This document shows positions 27,451 to 35,938 of a DNA stretch of 64,000 nt, one piece after another (positions within the stretch are counted from its first letter, which is position 1; the number at the start of each line of letters is the position of its first letter). The stretch comes from Candidatus Contendibacter sp. Lineage in GTDB: Bacteria > Pseudomonadota > Gammaproteobacteria > Competibacterales > Competibacteraceae. The notes beneath the pieces were generated by a model. It worked only from the letters and a program-made list of their open reading frames with translations. It was not told the origin of the DNA and made no database searches. The translations under genes and the position numbers were made by a program. Where the stretch lies: the NCBI GenBank assembly GCA_029624675.1, contig JARSSP010000030.1, forward strand, positions 43,628 to 107,627. The letters run 5' to 3'.

Positions 27451-29544
27451 TCAGGGCAAGGGTGGCGAGGTTGTGGGTTGGCCGACCCTGGCGAGATCAT
27501 CCAGGATAGCCTTTTCCAGCCGGGCGGCTTCGGCGATGAAATTGGGTCTTTGCACCCTGGATGCTCGTTTTAGATTCTCCGCAAAATTGTCTTGCAGGGT
27601 TTTCAAATGACTCAGGGCTTCCACCAACATACCATGGCTGGCCAGCAAGGTCACTTGCGCTAAGCCTGGCTCAATGTCGGGTATGAGTTGTTGTGAATGC
27701 TGAAAACTGCGCAAAGCCTGTTCTGATTTCTGTTGGCGAATGTAAACCAGTCCGCGCAGATGAGCAATCTGTCGCCTGAAATCGACTGTGTTTCGCGCGG
27801 TTTGACTTTCCGAAAGGGCATCCAGTAATCGATGGGCATCATCCGGACTGGCTCCCCGACAGCGGCCTTGAATGAGGGTATTGATCAATCCCTCAGTCAG
27901 CGGATAGGGATGAAAGTCGTAAATTCCGGATCGGGCCACGCTTTCCAACTGGGAAAGTTCGGCGGGGTTGAGGCTCGAATATTGACAGAGCAAAATCGTG
28001 CGGTGAATCCAGATTTCAAAATAGTTGGGGAAGTGACTGATGGTTTTATTCAGGTGTTGCAGGGCCAGGTCCGGTCTTCCACGCGCCTCCAATTCCATGA
28101 CTAGGGTTCGTTGGGCTCTGATGGAGTAAGGATTGCTCTGCGCCCAGTGAAGAACCAGCTTCCCTTGGTTGCCCCATAAAATAGCTTGCTGATGAGTCAG
28201 GAAGGCAAACAGACCGACAAAAAGGAGCGGTACGAAATAAAGCCAGCGCCATTGTGGTGTCTTTCTGACCAACCAGTGCGTCAAGGGTAGAAAAATAAAA
28301 ATGGCGGGCAGGTAGTTACGATGCTCGAAATAAATCTCCAGCGGTAGAAAGGTGGATTCCAGCAAGTGCCCGGCAAAGAAAAACAGCACCGCCAGGCTGA
28401 TTAAGGGATAGCGGGGACGTAGTATCCAGGCGCCAGCGATTAAAATGAGGATCGCCAGCATTGCAGCCAGCGTCGTGGGAGGATCAAGCAGGCCATGCGA
28501 AAGCGTGGGGTTTTCGTTAAAAACGCCGCTGGCGCCAAGATTGGGTGCAATCAGTTGCTGGAGATAGCTGAATAGAATGCGGCTTTCGGTAAGCAGCCGC
28601 TCAACGAGATTGAAGGGACGATTATGATAGGCATAGGCCACGATATCCCAGCGGAAAGCCAGATAGCCGACGATGAGCAGGTTTGGCAGGCCCAGGAAGA
28701 GCATCAGCCAGCGGGATGAAGGGTACCGAGAGAGAGAATCCGTCTTGGAGTCGGTGTAATCACTCCCCTCGCCCCTTGAGGGAGAGGGGGTGGGGTTGAG
28801 GGGGTTAAAACCTGGATGGCGCAAGGCGGTGTATTCCAACACCGCGATGAGCAGCGGCAACAATGCGCCATTTTCCTTGCTGAAAACCGCTAGTGGTGTG
28901 AATACGACCACGCTCGCCGTCATCAAGACATAGGCGCGGTGGGGCCGGTAGGCCAACAAGCCGCGCCCCACGACATAAACCAGTAGACCCGCGATGCTGA
29001 ACAGGGTGGAGAGAATCGCCATCCGTTGCACGACATACAGCGTGGTCGAGACGTTGAACGGGTGGAGCAGCCACAGCGCGGCGGTCAGCAGTGCCACGCG
29101 GGCAGCGAGTTTATCATCGCGTTGTGGGTCGCGCGCCAGCAGCAGCCGATAAATCAGCCAAGTCAGCAAAACACCGGTCAGCAGATGCAGGAGCAGGTTC
29201 GTGTATTTGAAGGAGAAAGGATCGGATGGCCAGTTGTTGTCGTTTAGAAGAAAGCTGAGCATCGATAAAGGCCGACCACCGACACCAGAGTTATTGCTAA
29301 GAACGTAGAGTTGAAAAGTCTCCCAATTGCGAACCCCACCGAGTTTTCCAAGTTGATCCAGATTGGCGAAATCATCCAGTAGAAACGGGCCATGAATTCC
29401 TGGCCAGTAGACGATCAACGTCAACGCCGCCATCAGCGGGAACAACAGCGCCGTCAAGGCGGATGAGTGAGCGGTATGATGGAAATTAAAACGGGTCACC
29501 CGCTGGCAACCCGTAACTTTGAGAGGAGGTTGAAAAAAAGGCAT
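27451..29544 (-). CDS. Second polytopic GT-C-like membrane protein with TPR-like tail
   Basis: A 697-aa paralogue of the downstream gene: an early loop GPFLLDDFANLDQL (acidic pair), RPLSMLSFLLNDNNWPSDP, VFSKENGALLPLLIAVLEYTAL, YFEHRNYLPAIFIFLPL, then TPR-like helices. A stretch reading LNPTPSPSRGEG at about residues 250-262 is the translation of a dispersed GC-rich repeat and is absent from the paralogue. It starts 16 nt from the pilin stop, so it probably belongs to the pilin transcription unit. A membrane glycosyltransferase acting on pilin is the best guess. Confidence 0.7.
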   Translation of the reverse strand: MPFFQPPLKVTGCQRVTRFNFHHTAHSSALTALLFPLMAALTLIVYWPGIHGPFLLDDFANLDQLGKLGGVRNWETFQLYVLSNNSGVGGRPLSMLSFLLNDNNWPSDPFSFKYTNLLLHLLTGVLLTWLIYRLLLARDPQRDDKLAARVALLTAALWLLHPFNVSTTLYVVQRMAILSTLFSIAGLLVYVVGRGLLAYRPHRAYVLMTASVVVFTPLAVFSKENGALLPLLIAVLEYTALRHPGFNPLNPTPSPSRGEGSDYTDSKTDSLSRYPSSRWLMLFLGLPNLLIVGYLAFRWDIVAYAYHNRPFNLVERLLTESRILFSYLQQLIAPNLGASGVFNENPTLSHGLLDPPTTLAAMLAILILIAGAWILRPRYPLISLAVLFFFAGHLLESTFLPLEIYFEHRNYLPAIFIFLPLTHWLVRKTPQWRWLYFVPLLFVGLFAFLTHQQAILWGNQGKLVLHWAQSNPYSIRAQRTLVMELEARGRPDLALQHLNKTISHFPNYFEIWIHRTILLCQYSSLNPAELSQLESVARSGIYDFHPYPLTEGLINTLIQGRCRGASPDDAHRLLDALSESQTARNTVDFRRQIAHLRGLVYIRQQKSEQALRSFQHSQQLIPDIEPGLAQVTLLASHGMLVEALSHLKTLQDNFAENLKRASRVQRPNFIAEAARLEKAILDDLARVGQPTTSPPLP
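28764..28804. repeat. Dispersed GC-rich palindromic repeat inside a coding region
   Basis: Sequence of the type ctcccctcgccccttgag followed by ggagagggggtggggttg forms a hairpin, and is read in frame as LNPTPSPSRGEG in the GT-C-like protein. Relatives occur at 35214-35258 and 50386-50426. Confidence 0.75.
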
Positions 29545-29559
29545 GAGGTGGCGTCAAGG

Positions 29560-29997
29560 TTATCGGCAGGACTTCGGCGCATATTGGGGCGGTCCGCTAA
29601 AATGGCATTCCCATGCCAGGGAACCGGCGTTCTGGAACGGCGACAGCGCAAGAGTTTCACTGGAAACTATCGTATTGGCCTCGTTGCCCATGTGCGCGGT
29701 GATCAGGCCAGCCTTCACCACCACCTTGGCGGTGTATTTGCCAGCCACGCTGGTAGCGAGAGGTATGCCCAGCTTACCACTCTCCATGTCCGCCAAGCTC
29801 CCTTCGTTGGCATAAATATCCGCGACCTGTGGCTTAAGGCCACCCGCCAGAACACTGGCTTCCGAAACCTGGGCGCGAATGACGTAATCCTGATAGGCGG
29901 GGATGGCGATGGCCGCCAGGATGCCGATGATCGCCACGACGATCATCAGTTCGATCAGGGTAAAGCCGGCTGTTCGGTTTGTGGACAGTGGACGCAT
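29560..29997 (-). CDS. pilA: Type IV major-pilin-like protein (copy 1)
   Basis: Type IVa pilin precursor of 145 aa. A short basic leader [11 protein letters not shown] is cut before Phe by PilD; the mature N-terminus [20 protein letters not shown] has Glu5 and the canonical hydrophobic helix. A C-terminal Cys pair (WECHFSG and KSCR) can close the disulphide loop. ATG 29997 follows GGAGA; longer in-frame versions would start inside the upstream terminator region. It lies downstream of a second pilin gene, with a strong hairpin between them that may limit its expression. Confidence 0.93.
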   Translation of the reverse strand: MRPLSTNRTAGFTLIELMIVVAIIGILAAIAIPAYQDYVIRAQVSEASVLAGGLKPQVADIYANEGSLADMESGKLGIPLATSVAGKYTAKVVVKAGLITAHMGNEANTIVSSETLALSPFQNAGSLAWECHFSGPPQYAPKSCR

Positions 29998-30014
29998 CTG
30001 GATGATCTCCCATA

Positions 30015-30038
30015 AAAAAGGCCCCATGGGGCCTTTTT
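30015..30038 (-). terminator. Hairpin with T-tract between the two pilin genes
   Basis: The symmetric GGCCCCATGGGGCC core is flanked by A and T tracts on both sides, so a rho-independent terminator forms on the minus strand after the upstream pilin and just before the ribosome site of the downstream pilin. It would let the first pilin be made in excess over the second. Confidence 0.8.
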
Positions 30039-30090
30039 CTGCTCCCGTCGCTCCAGACCCCAACGCGAGGGGTCTAGAGCACGGCAAGGA

Positions 30091-30540
30091 TTAGGTCCGG
30101 CACGCCTTGGGCAGGTATTTATCAATGATGGTGGTGCCATCCGCAGCCCGGCATTTCCACACGATCGAACCGGCGAGCGTCGAGGGGTTCAGCACGAAGG
30201 TGTTGGTGCCAGCAGCCGCCACCAGCGCATTGGCCTCGTTGCCCATGGTGGCGGTGATCACGCCATCCGCCACCGCGACTTGCGTCACGTACTTACCCGC
30301 GACCGAAGCTGGTTGGACGATGCCAAAAGAGCCGCTGTCAGCGTCGGTTATGTCGCCGCTATCGTTGTAGATGTCGGCCACAGCCGTCTTCAGGCCATCG
30401 GCCAGATTGGCGGCTTCGGACACCTGGGCGCGGATGGTGTAATCCTGATAGGCCGGGATGGCGATGGCGGCCAGGATGCCGATGATCGCGACCACGATCA
30501 TGAGTTCGATCAGGGTGAAGCCTTGCTGGAACTTCTTCAT
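30091..30540 (-). CDS. pilA: Type IV major pilin (copy 2, promoter-proximal)
   Basis: A 149-aa pilin: leader MKKFQQG cut before [20 protein letters not shown], then [43 protein letters not shown] and PKACRT with the C-terminal cysteine pair. ATG 30540 has GGAG upstream. A sigma-54-type promoter lies about 100 nt upstream, as for pilA genes controlled by PilSR. The leader and N-terminal helix are nearly the same as copy 1, while the C-terminal halves differ, pointing to duplication and divergence. Confidence 0.95.
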   Translation of the reverse strand: MKKFQQGFTLIELMIVVAIIGILAAIAIPAYQDYTIRAQVSEAANLADGLKTAVADIYNDSGDITDADSGSFGIVQPASVAGKYVTQVAVADGVITATMGNEANALVAAAGTNTFVLNPSTLAGSIVWKCRAADGTTIIDKYLPKACRT

Positions 30541-30645
30541 GGGGTGACTCCTCAAGTTTTCAGAAACAACGTTGCTTTCGAAAGAACCCTTGGTTGGGCT
30601 AGGGGGCTGAGGGATCGAGCCGCGGTCCCTTTGCGCCTTAAGTGA

Positions 30646-30662
30646 TGCAGATGGCGTGCCAA
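30646..30662 (-). promoter_or_regulatory. Sigma-54 promoter for the pilin genes
   Basis: On the minus strand TTGGCACGCCATCTGCA matches the sigma-54 consensus TGGCACG-N4-TTGC with the invariant GG and GC 12 nt apart and one change (CTGC for TTGC). Start of transcription is expected near 30636, leaving about a 95-nt leader before the pilin ATG. A PilR-type activator would be needed. Confidence 0.75.
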
Positions 30663-30911
30663 TCATTGAGGAGTGGCGCGATGCGCGTCTAACTGTTTGG
30701 AAATGTTGGAAAATCAGGAAATTGGAGATGACGTAGTCCAAAAATTAGAAACATTTATGGTATGAACGCTTTTCTTAAGCGACATAACACGGCATGAGGT
30801 GACCATCTTGGTCAGGTTTGGACCGGTGGGGGGCAAATATTCGCATCCCACTTGGTCAGAAAGGGACCAACTGGACTAAACTGGACGTGATACCAATTCT
30901 GAATAGGTTTT

Positions 30912-30982
30912 CGTCATTCCCGCGAATGCGGGAATCCAGGCAGCCGCTGAAAAACTGGATACCCGCTTTCGCGGGTATGACG
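30912..30982. repeat. CGTCATtCCCGC-type palindromic dispersed repeat
   Basis: A 71-bp element bounded by CGTCATTCCCGCGAATGCGG and its near-complement ending gcgggtatgacg, with ccagg/ctgg inside. It belongs to a common proteobacterial intergenic repeat type that folds as a long hairpin, similar in style to Correia/NEMIS-like elements. Confidence 0.85.
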
Positions 30983-31062
30983 AACAGTGTGGTTTTTGAT
31001 CTGATAAAGATAAAACCTATCGGGAAACGGTATGACTTAATGAAAAACGGGAATCCACGCCG

Positions 31063-31305
31063 ATGATCCAGCAAGTGAATATTCATGAGGCCAAAACCCA
31101 ACTGTCCCGGCTGGTGGAACTGACCCAGTCCGGCCAGGAATTCATCATTGCCAAGGCCGGCAAACCGATGGCCCGGTTGGCGCCCATTGGCCGGGGGAAC
31201 CTGCCACGCCGGCTGGGTCCGCTGGATGGCCAGATCCAGGTTCCCGACGATTTCAATGCCCCATTGCCGGACGCTGTTCTCGCCGCTTTCGAGGGGCGGG
31301 GTTGA
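31063..31305 (+). CDS. Phd/YefM-family antitoxin (orphan)
   Basis: An 80-aa antitoxin: MIQQVNIHEAKTQLSRLVEL and GQEFIIAKAGKPMARLAPI are the hallmark N-terminal DNA-binding region of the Phd/prevent-host-death family. The tail VPDDFNAPLPDAVLAAFEG is the usual toxin-binding segment found with VapC partners. The expected toxin gene immediately downstream is only a remnant, so this antitoxin is probably a leftover. Confidence 0.87.
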   Translation: MIQQVNIHEAKTQLSRLVELTQSGQEFIIAKAGKPMARLAPIGRGNLPRRLGPLDGQIQVPDDFNAPLPDAVLAAFEGRG

Positions 31306-31311
31306 TTACCC

Positions 31312-31473
31312 ATCACCGCCCGCCACGCCGCCGCCGTGGCTCGATTGCCGCCGCTGCACAAGGATCCCTTCGACCGGTTGCTAGTCGCCCAAAGCCGGAC
31401 CGAACCCATGATTCTCCTCACCAACGACGAAGGACTGAGCCAATACGGCGATAACGTGCGATTGATCGGCTGA
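31312..31473 (+). pseudogene. Truncated VapC-type PIN toxin remnant
   Basis: After the antitoxin stop the same frame reads ITARHAAAVARLPPLHKDPFDRLL, then LLTNDEGLSQYGDNVRLIG and stop. This is the C-terminal third of a PIN toxin, including the DPFDRLL aspartates. The N-terminal half with the first catalytic aspartate (LLLDTH) is missing and no start codon is suitable, which indicates deletion between the two genes. Confidence 0.8.
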
Positions 31474-31506
31474 GCCGTGGGCGCGGGGGTGGCGCATCCA
31501 GCCGCA

Positions 31507-32124
31507 TCAGGCCACGTAGAACAGGATGGTCACGTAATGGCTGACGCTGCCGGCCAGCACGAACAGATGCCAGACGCCGTGGAAATGGCGAATCTTCTCG
31601 TCGAACAGATAGAACGCCACGCCGCCGGTATAAAAAATCCCGCCCAGCAGCAACCAGACGAATCCCGCCCAGGGCAGGGCCTCAAGCAGGGGTTCGAGCG
31701 CCAGCAGCACCAGCCAGCCCATCAGGATATAAATCCCCAGCGACCAAAGGCGGTTGCCGGTCTGGGGCAGGGATTCCACCACGATCCCGACCACGACCAG
31801 TCCCCAGATCACGCCGAAAATGGTCCAGCCCCAGCCGCCACGCAGCGTCACCAGGGTAAACGGGGTGTAGGTGCCGGCGATCAGGAAATAAATCGAATAG
31901 TGATCCAGCTTGCGAAAAATCCGCTTCGCCCGACCGCGCAGGCTGTGGTAGAGCGTGGACACGGTATATAGAAAGAACAGCGTGGCGCCGTAGATGCTGA
32001 AGCTCACGATTTTCCACGGGTCGCCCTGTTGCGCGGCCACCACCACCACGATCACCAGACCGGCCAGCGCGGCCACTGCGCCGACCAGATGACTGATGCT
32101 GTTAAAACGTTCGCCGTAATACAT
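31507..32124 (-). CDS. Haemolysin III (HlyIII/PAQR) family membrane protein
   Basis: A 205-aa protein with seven hydrophobic helices. YYGERFNSISHLVGAVAAL, TLYHSL, FRKLDHYSIYFLIAGTYTPFTL and FHGVWHLFVLAGSVSHYVTI carry the conserved His, Asp and Ser positions of the HlyIII/PAQR superfamily, thought to bind zinc and act as membrane hydrolases. True haemolytic activity is not implied. ATG 32124 is preferred; GTG codons lie three codons upstream. Confidence 0.9.
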   Translation of the reverse strand: MYYGERFNSISHLVGAVAALAGLVIVVVVAAQQGDPWKIVSFSIYGATLFFLYTVSTLYHSLRGRAKRIFRKLDHYSIYFLIAGTYTPFTLVTLRGGWGWTIFGVIWGLVVVGIVVESLPQTGNRLWSLGIYILMGWLVLLALEPLLEALPWAGFVWLLLGGIFYTGGVAFYLFDEKIRHFHGVWHLFVLAGSVSHYVTILFYVA

Positions 32125-32146
32125 TCGCACCACACTTTACTATCTG

Positions 32147-35100
32147 TCAGGAACGCCGCGCACGCCGGCTGTTGTTAGCCCGCTTGCGCTCGGTCGAACG
32201 GACGGTCGCCGTCTCGGTCAAGCGCACCGCGCCCACCGCGCCGATCCCACCGGCTCGCCCGGCGTCGGTGAGATACACCCGCCAGAACGGAATCACCTTG
32301 CCGTCACGGCTGAACGCATCCTCGCAAATCGTGACCAGCCCGGCCCCGGCGAGACCCTCCAGCAGCCGTTCGAACGCGCGCCGCTCGCCCGGACCCTCCA
32401 ACCGTTCGTGCAACTGGCGCACGGTTTGCCCCTCGCGCCAGCGCAACGCCTCCAGCACTTGCAGGGCCAGCCGCGATTCGGCGGTGGTCAACCGCCGTGA
32501 TCGCCGCGCGGTCGCGGCCTGGGGGGCGCACACATCGCAGACTCCGCAGGGCTGGCTGTCTTCGTGGTCGCCGAAATGCCGCACCAGCCGCACCATCCGG
32601 CAGGCGGTCGCCTTGTCGGCGAAGTCCAGAATCTGCCGCAGTTCCGCCAGCTTGTGGGCGCATTGCCGCTCGTAGGACGGCAGCCAGTCGGCCGCGCCGC
32701 GTCCCAGGCTGCCCTCGGCGTCGCGCCAGGCGCCGCCATGCACCAGCAACTTTTCCACCGCCGCGTCGAACAACTCCGGCTCCAGCACCAGCCACTCGCG
32801 TAACAGCGCCCTGGGCCGCGGGTCGGCGCCCAGCGTCATGAAAATCCGTTGCAACTGATCGGGTTCGGGATAGTCGCGCCGGTGAAAAAACTCGTGGGTG
32901 CGCAGATCGGCGTAGGAATACAGCAGGATGGCGCGGGCTGGCTGACCGTCGCGCCCGGCCCGGCCGATTTCCTGGTAGTAGCCCTCGATGCTGCCCGGCA
33001 GGGCGGTGTGAACCACGGTGCGGATGTCGGCCTTGTCGATGCCCATGCCAAAGGCGATGGTGGCGACGATCACCGCCAGTTCCCCGGCGCCGAACCGGTT
33101 CTGCGTCCGCTCGCGTTCCTGCGGGGTCATTCCGGCGTGATAGGCGGCGGTCGGATAGTCCGCGCCCAGTTCCAGCGCCAGCGCCTCGGTTTCCTTGCGG
33201 GTCGGGGCGTAGACGATGGCCGGTCGCCGCGCCGGATCGGCCAGAATCCGCCGCACGGCTTCATGACGATCCGGGATTCGCGTCTCCACCGTCTCCACCG
33301 CCAGGTTGGCGCGGCGGAAGCCGTGGATGGAACGGATGGCATCCACGAGATCGAGTTGCCGGACGATGTCGTCCTGCACCAGCACGGTCGCGGTCGCGGT
33401 CAGGGCGATGATCGGCGCGGGCCGCAGCAGCGGCAGATAACGCCCCAGCATCCGATAATCGGGCCGGAAATCGTGGCCCCACTGGGAAATGCAATGCGCC
33501 TCGTCCACCGCGATCAACACCGGCTTGCGCTTGGCCAGCATCTCGGGAAAACCCGGCACGCCGAGCCGTTCCGGGGCGATGAACAGATAATCCAGACTCC
33601 CTTGCAGATAATCCACGCAGACCTGGCGCGAGGTCAGCCGGTCGCGACCCGAGTGGATGCGCTCGGCGCGCAGGCCCAGCTCGCACAGCTTGGCGACCTG
33701 ATCCTCCATCAGCGCGATCAGCGGCGACACCACCAGGGTCGTTCCCGCCCGGGCAAGTCCGGGCAACTGAAAGCACAAGGACTTGCCCGCCCCGGTCGGC
33801 ATGACCAGCAACACATCCCGCCCCTCGGTCACGGTGCGACACACCGCTTCCTGATAAGGCCGAAACGAAGGCAGGCGAAACACGGTTCGCAACAGCTCCA
33901 GCAGGCGGTCCACCGGCGTCGGTTCGCGGCGCGGCGCGGCGCCCGCCGGGGCCGGGAGGCTGGTGGACGGGAAGGGGAGGGCGGGTGGCATGGCTTCCGC
34001 CGCCGCGAAAACCCCGGTCACGGCGGCGCGGACGTAATCGGCGATGTCGGCCATGAACCCCTCCAGATCCGCCTCGCCGCGCTGGATGCGCTTGAGCCGC
34101 GCTTCCCACTCGCCAGTCATGGCCGGGCTCTTGATCGGCGGTTGCACGATCCGAATCAGGCGCAGGCCGCGCTCGGTGGGGATCAGGCTCTTGCCGTCGC
34201 GGGTCAGATATTGACGCTTGAGCAGGGTTTCGATGATGTCGGCGCGGGTGGCCGGCGTACCCAGACCGCGCTCCTTCATTGCCGCCGACAGTTCCTTGTC
34301 TTCCAGATGGCGGCCGGCGGTTTCCATCGCGGTCAGCAGGCTGGCCTCGGTCAGACGCGGCGGCGGGCGAGTCTGCTTGGCGACGGCGCGGGCGTCGAAA
34401 ACCTGTTGCGGCTGACCGACCGCCAGCCCCGGCGGCAGGCTTTGTTCCGTCTCCTCCTGGGCCGGGGGTTCGGCGGCGGTCTTGGTCTTGCGCTTGCCGG
34501 CGGGTTTGCCGGCGGGTTGCTCCGCGCCCACCTCCAGGATTTTCCAGCCGACCTGTTCCACCGCCGTCCCGGTACTGTGGTAGCGGTCGACGACGGTCGC
34601 GCCCTCCGGCTCCAGTGCATGGATCACCGTGATGAGCGTCGTGACTGCCCAGACATGGTCCTCGTGCCAGGCCATCAGCAGGCGGCGGCAAATCAGGTCG
34701 TAAATCTTCTTTTCGTCGGCGGCCAGGGCGCGGGCTGGCGTCGGGGTCGGAATGATGGCGTGGTGGTCGCTGACCTTGGCGTCGTCGACGAAGCGCCCGC
34801 CGAGCGGCCGCTGGCCCGTGCCCGGCGCCAGCCGATTCTGATAAGGCGACTGGATCGCCGCCGCCACCGCGCCCAGGGTCGCCGCCACCGACGCGGACAG
34901 ATGCCGGCTGTCGGTGCGCGGATAGCTGATCAGCTTGTGCTGCTCGTACAGGGTCTGGGCGAGGTTGAGGGTGGTCTGGGCGCTGAAGCCGTACAGCCGG
35001 TTGGCGTGGCGCTGCAACTCGGTCAGGTCGTACAACAGCGGCGGCGCGGCGCGACGGGTTTCCGCGCCGAGGGATTCGAGGGTGGCGGTTCCCCGCCGGG

Positions 35101-35938
35101 CGCGGGCGACGATGCGCTCGGCTTCCGCGCCATCGGCCGGCAGACGCCGGGCCTTGGGGTCGGTGGGGCGCTCGCCGCGAAACCAGACGCCGGCATAACG
35201 AGTCTGATCCGCGACCCTCACCCCTGACCCCTCTCCCGCCAGCGGGGTAGGGGAGGGGAGTGGCGCGAACGTTACCGCCACTTCCCGATAATCCTCCGGC
35301 ACGAAGGCGCGGATCGCCAGTTCCCGCTCCGCCACCAGCGCCAGGGTCGGGGTTTGCACCCGTCCGACCGACAGCGCCTCGTCGCCCGCCGTGCCACAGG
35401 CCAGGGTATAGGCCCGCGACAGGTTCATCCCCACCAGCCAGTCGGCCTGGCTGCGGCCTTGCGCCGCCGCCGCCAGCGGATCGAATTCGCGGCCGTCGCG
35501 CAACTGCGCGAAACCCTGGCGGATGGCGTCCGGGGTCAGCGAGGAAATCCATAGCCGACTGAACGGCTTGCGACAGCCGGTCGCCTCGTACAGGTAACGG
35601 AAGATCAGCTCGCCCTCGCGGCCGGCGTCGGTGGCGCAAACGACCCGTTCGATGGCATCGTCGGTGAGAATGCGGCGGACCGCCTCGAACTGCTCGCGGG
35701 TCGGGTCGCTGACGACCAGCGGCCAGCGTTCGGGCAGCATCGGCAACAACTCGCGCCGCCAGCGCTTCCAGGCGGGATCGATTTCGTGCGGCTCGGCCAG
35801 CCGGGTCAGATGGCCGATGGCCCAGGTCACCACGTAACCGTTGCCGTGCAGGCAGCCCTCGCCCCGCTGGCGGGCGCCCAGCACCCTGGCGAGGTCACGG
35901 GCGACCGAGGGTTTTTCGGCGACGACCGCGGTGCTCAT
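32147..35938 (-). CDS. Natural fusion of DNA topoisomerase III and RecQ helicase
   Basis: A single 1263-aa frame with two enzymes. Residues 1 to about 645 are a type IA topoisomerase of the TopB type: TOPRIM VAEKPS (Glu8) and DAGREGE, SVGRVQTPTLALVAERE, catalytic Tyr339 in LISYPRTDSRHL and GLGTPATRADIIETL. After a proline-rich linker (about 646-672) comes a RecQ helicase: FRPYQ, MPTGAGKS (Walker A, about 713-720), VDEAHCISQWGHDFRPDY, GRAGRDGQ, the zinc-ligand region SQPCGVCDVC and a winged helix. The HRDC domain seems absent. RecQ and topoisomerase III cooperate in decatenation and double-Holliday-junction processing, so the fusion is mechanistically sensible. Its start overlaps the HD-GYP stop (ATGA). 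Confidence 0.93.
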   Translation of the reverse strand: MSTAVVAEKPSVARDLARVLGARQRGEGCLHGNGYVVTWAIGHLTRLAEPHEIDPAWKRWRRELLPMLPERWPLVVSDPTREQFEAVRRILTDDAIERVVCATDAGREGELIFRYLYEATGCRKPFSRLWISSLTPDAIRQGFAQLRDGREFDPLAAAAQGRSQADWLVGMNLSRAYTLACGTAGDEALSVGRVQTPTLALVAERELAIRAFVPEDYREVAVTFAPLPSPTPLAGEGSGVRVADQTRYAGVWFRGERPTDPKARRLPADGAEAERIVARARRGTATLESLGAETRRAAPPLLYDLTELQRHANRLYGFSAQTTLNLAQTLYEQHKLISYPRTDSRHLSASVAATLGAVAAAIQSPYQNRLAPGTGQRPLGGRFVDDAKVSDHHAIIPTPTPARALAADEKKIYDLICRRLLMAWHEDHVWAVTTLITVIHALEPEGATVVDRYHSTGTAVEQVGWKILEVGAEQPAGKPAGKRKTKTAAEPPAQEETEQSLPPGLAVGQPQQVFDARAVAKQTRPPPRLTEASLLTAMETAGRHLEDKELSAAMKERGLGTPATRADIIETLLKRQYLTRDGKSLIPTERGLRLIRIVQPPIKSPAMTGEWEARLKRIQRGEADLEGFMADIADYVRAAVTGVFAAAEAMPPALPFPSTSLPAPAGAAPRREPTPVDRLLELLRTVFRLPSFRPYQEAVCRTVTEGRDVLLVMPTGAGKSLCFQLPGLARAGTTLVVSPLIALMEDQVAKLCELGLRAERIHSGRDRLTSRQVCVDYLQGSLDYLFIAPERLGVPGFPEMLAKRKPVLIAVDEAHCISQWGHDFRPDYRMLGRYLPLLRPAPIIALTATATVLVQDDIVRQLDLVDAIRSIHGFRRANLAVETVETRIPDRHEAVRRILADPARRPAIVYAPTRKETEALALELGADYPTAAYHAGMTPQERERTQNRFGAGELAVIVATIAFGMGIDKADIRTVVHTALPGSIEGYYQEIGRAGRDGQPARAILLYSYADLRTHEFFHRRDYPEPDQLQRIFMTLGADPRPRALLREWLVLEPELFDAAVEKLLVHGGAWRDAEGSLGRGAADWLPSYERQCAHKLAELRQILDFADKATACRMVRLVRHFGDHEDSQPCGVCDVCAPQAATARRSRRLTTAESRLALQVLEALRWREGQTVRQLHERLEGPGERRAFERLLEGLAGAGLVTICEDAFSRDGKVIPFWRVYLTDAGRAGGIGAVGAVRLTETATVRSTERKRANNSRRARRS
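35214..35258. repeat. GC-rich palindromic repeat inside the topoisomerase-RecQ gene
   Basis: The sequence accctcacccctgacccctc followed by tcccgccagcggggtagggg forms a hairpin and is read in frame as LPSPTPLAGEGSGVRV at residues about 227-242, in a region where TopB proteins vary. It resembles the elements at 28764-28804 and 50386-50426. Confidence 0.75.

Larger units (their letters stand above)
30541..31062. other. Intergenic region without a supported gene
   Basis: This 520-bp stretch holds the sigma-54 pilin promoter at its left end and a palindromic repeat at 30912-30982. The rest is AT-richer and shows no convincing gene. A short plus-strand open frame (30818-31066) is mostly the translation of the repeat. 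Confidence 0.7.

Noticed and set aside
30818..31066. Short plus-strand frame of 82 codons before the antitoxin
   Set aside because: Its middle (FPRMRES...WIPAFAGMT) is the typical translation of the palindromic intergenic repeat, and the ends have no similarity to a protein.
32849..35639. Long open frames on both strands across the topoisomerase-RecQ gene
   Set aside because: They follow from high GC at third positions; only the frame with TopB and RecQ motifs is coding.
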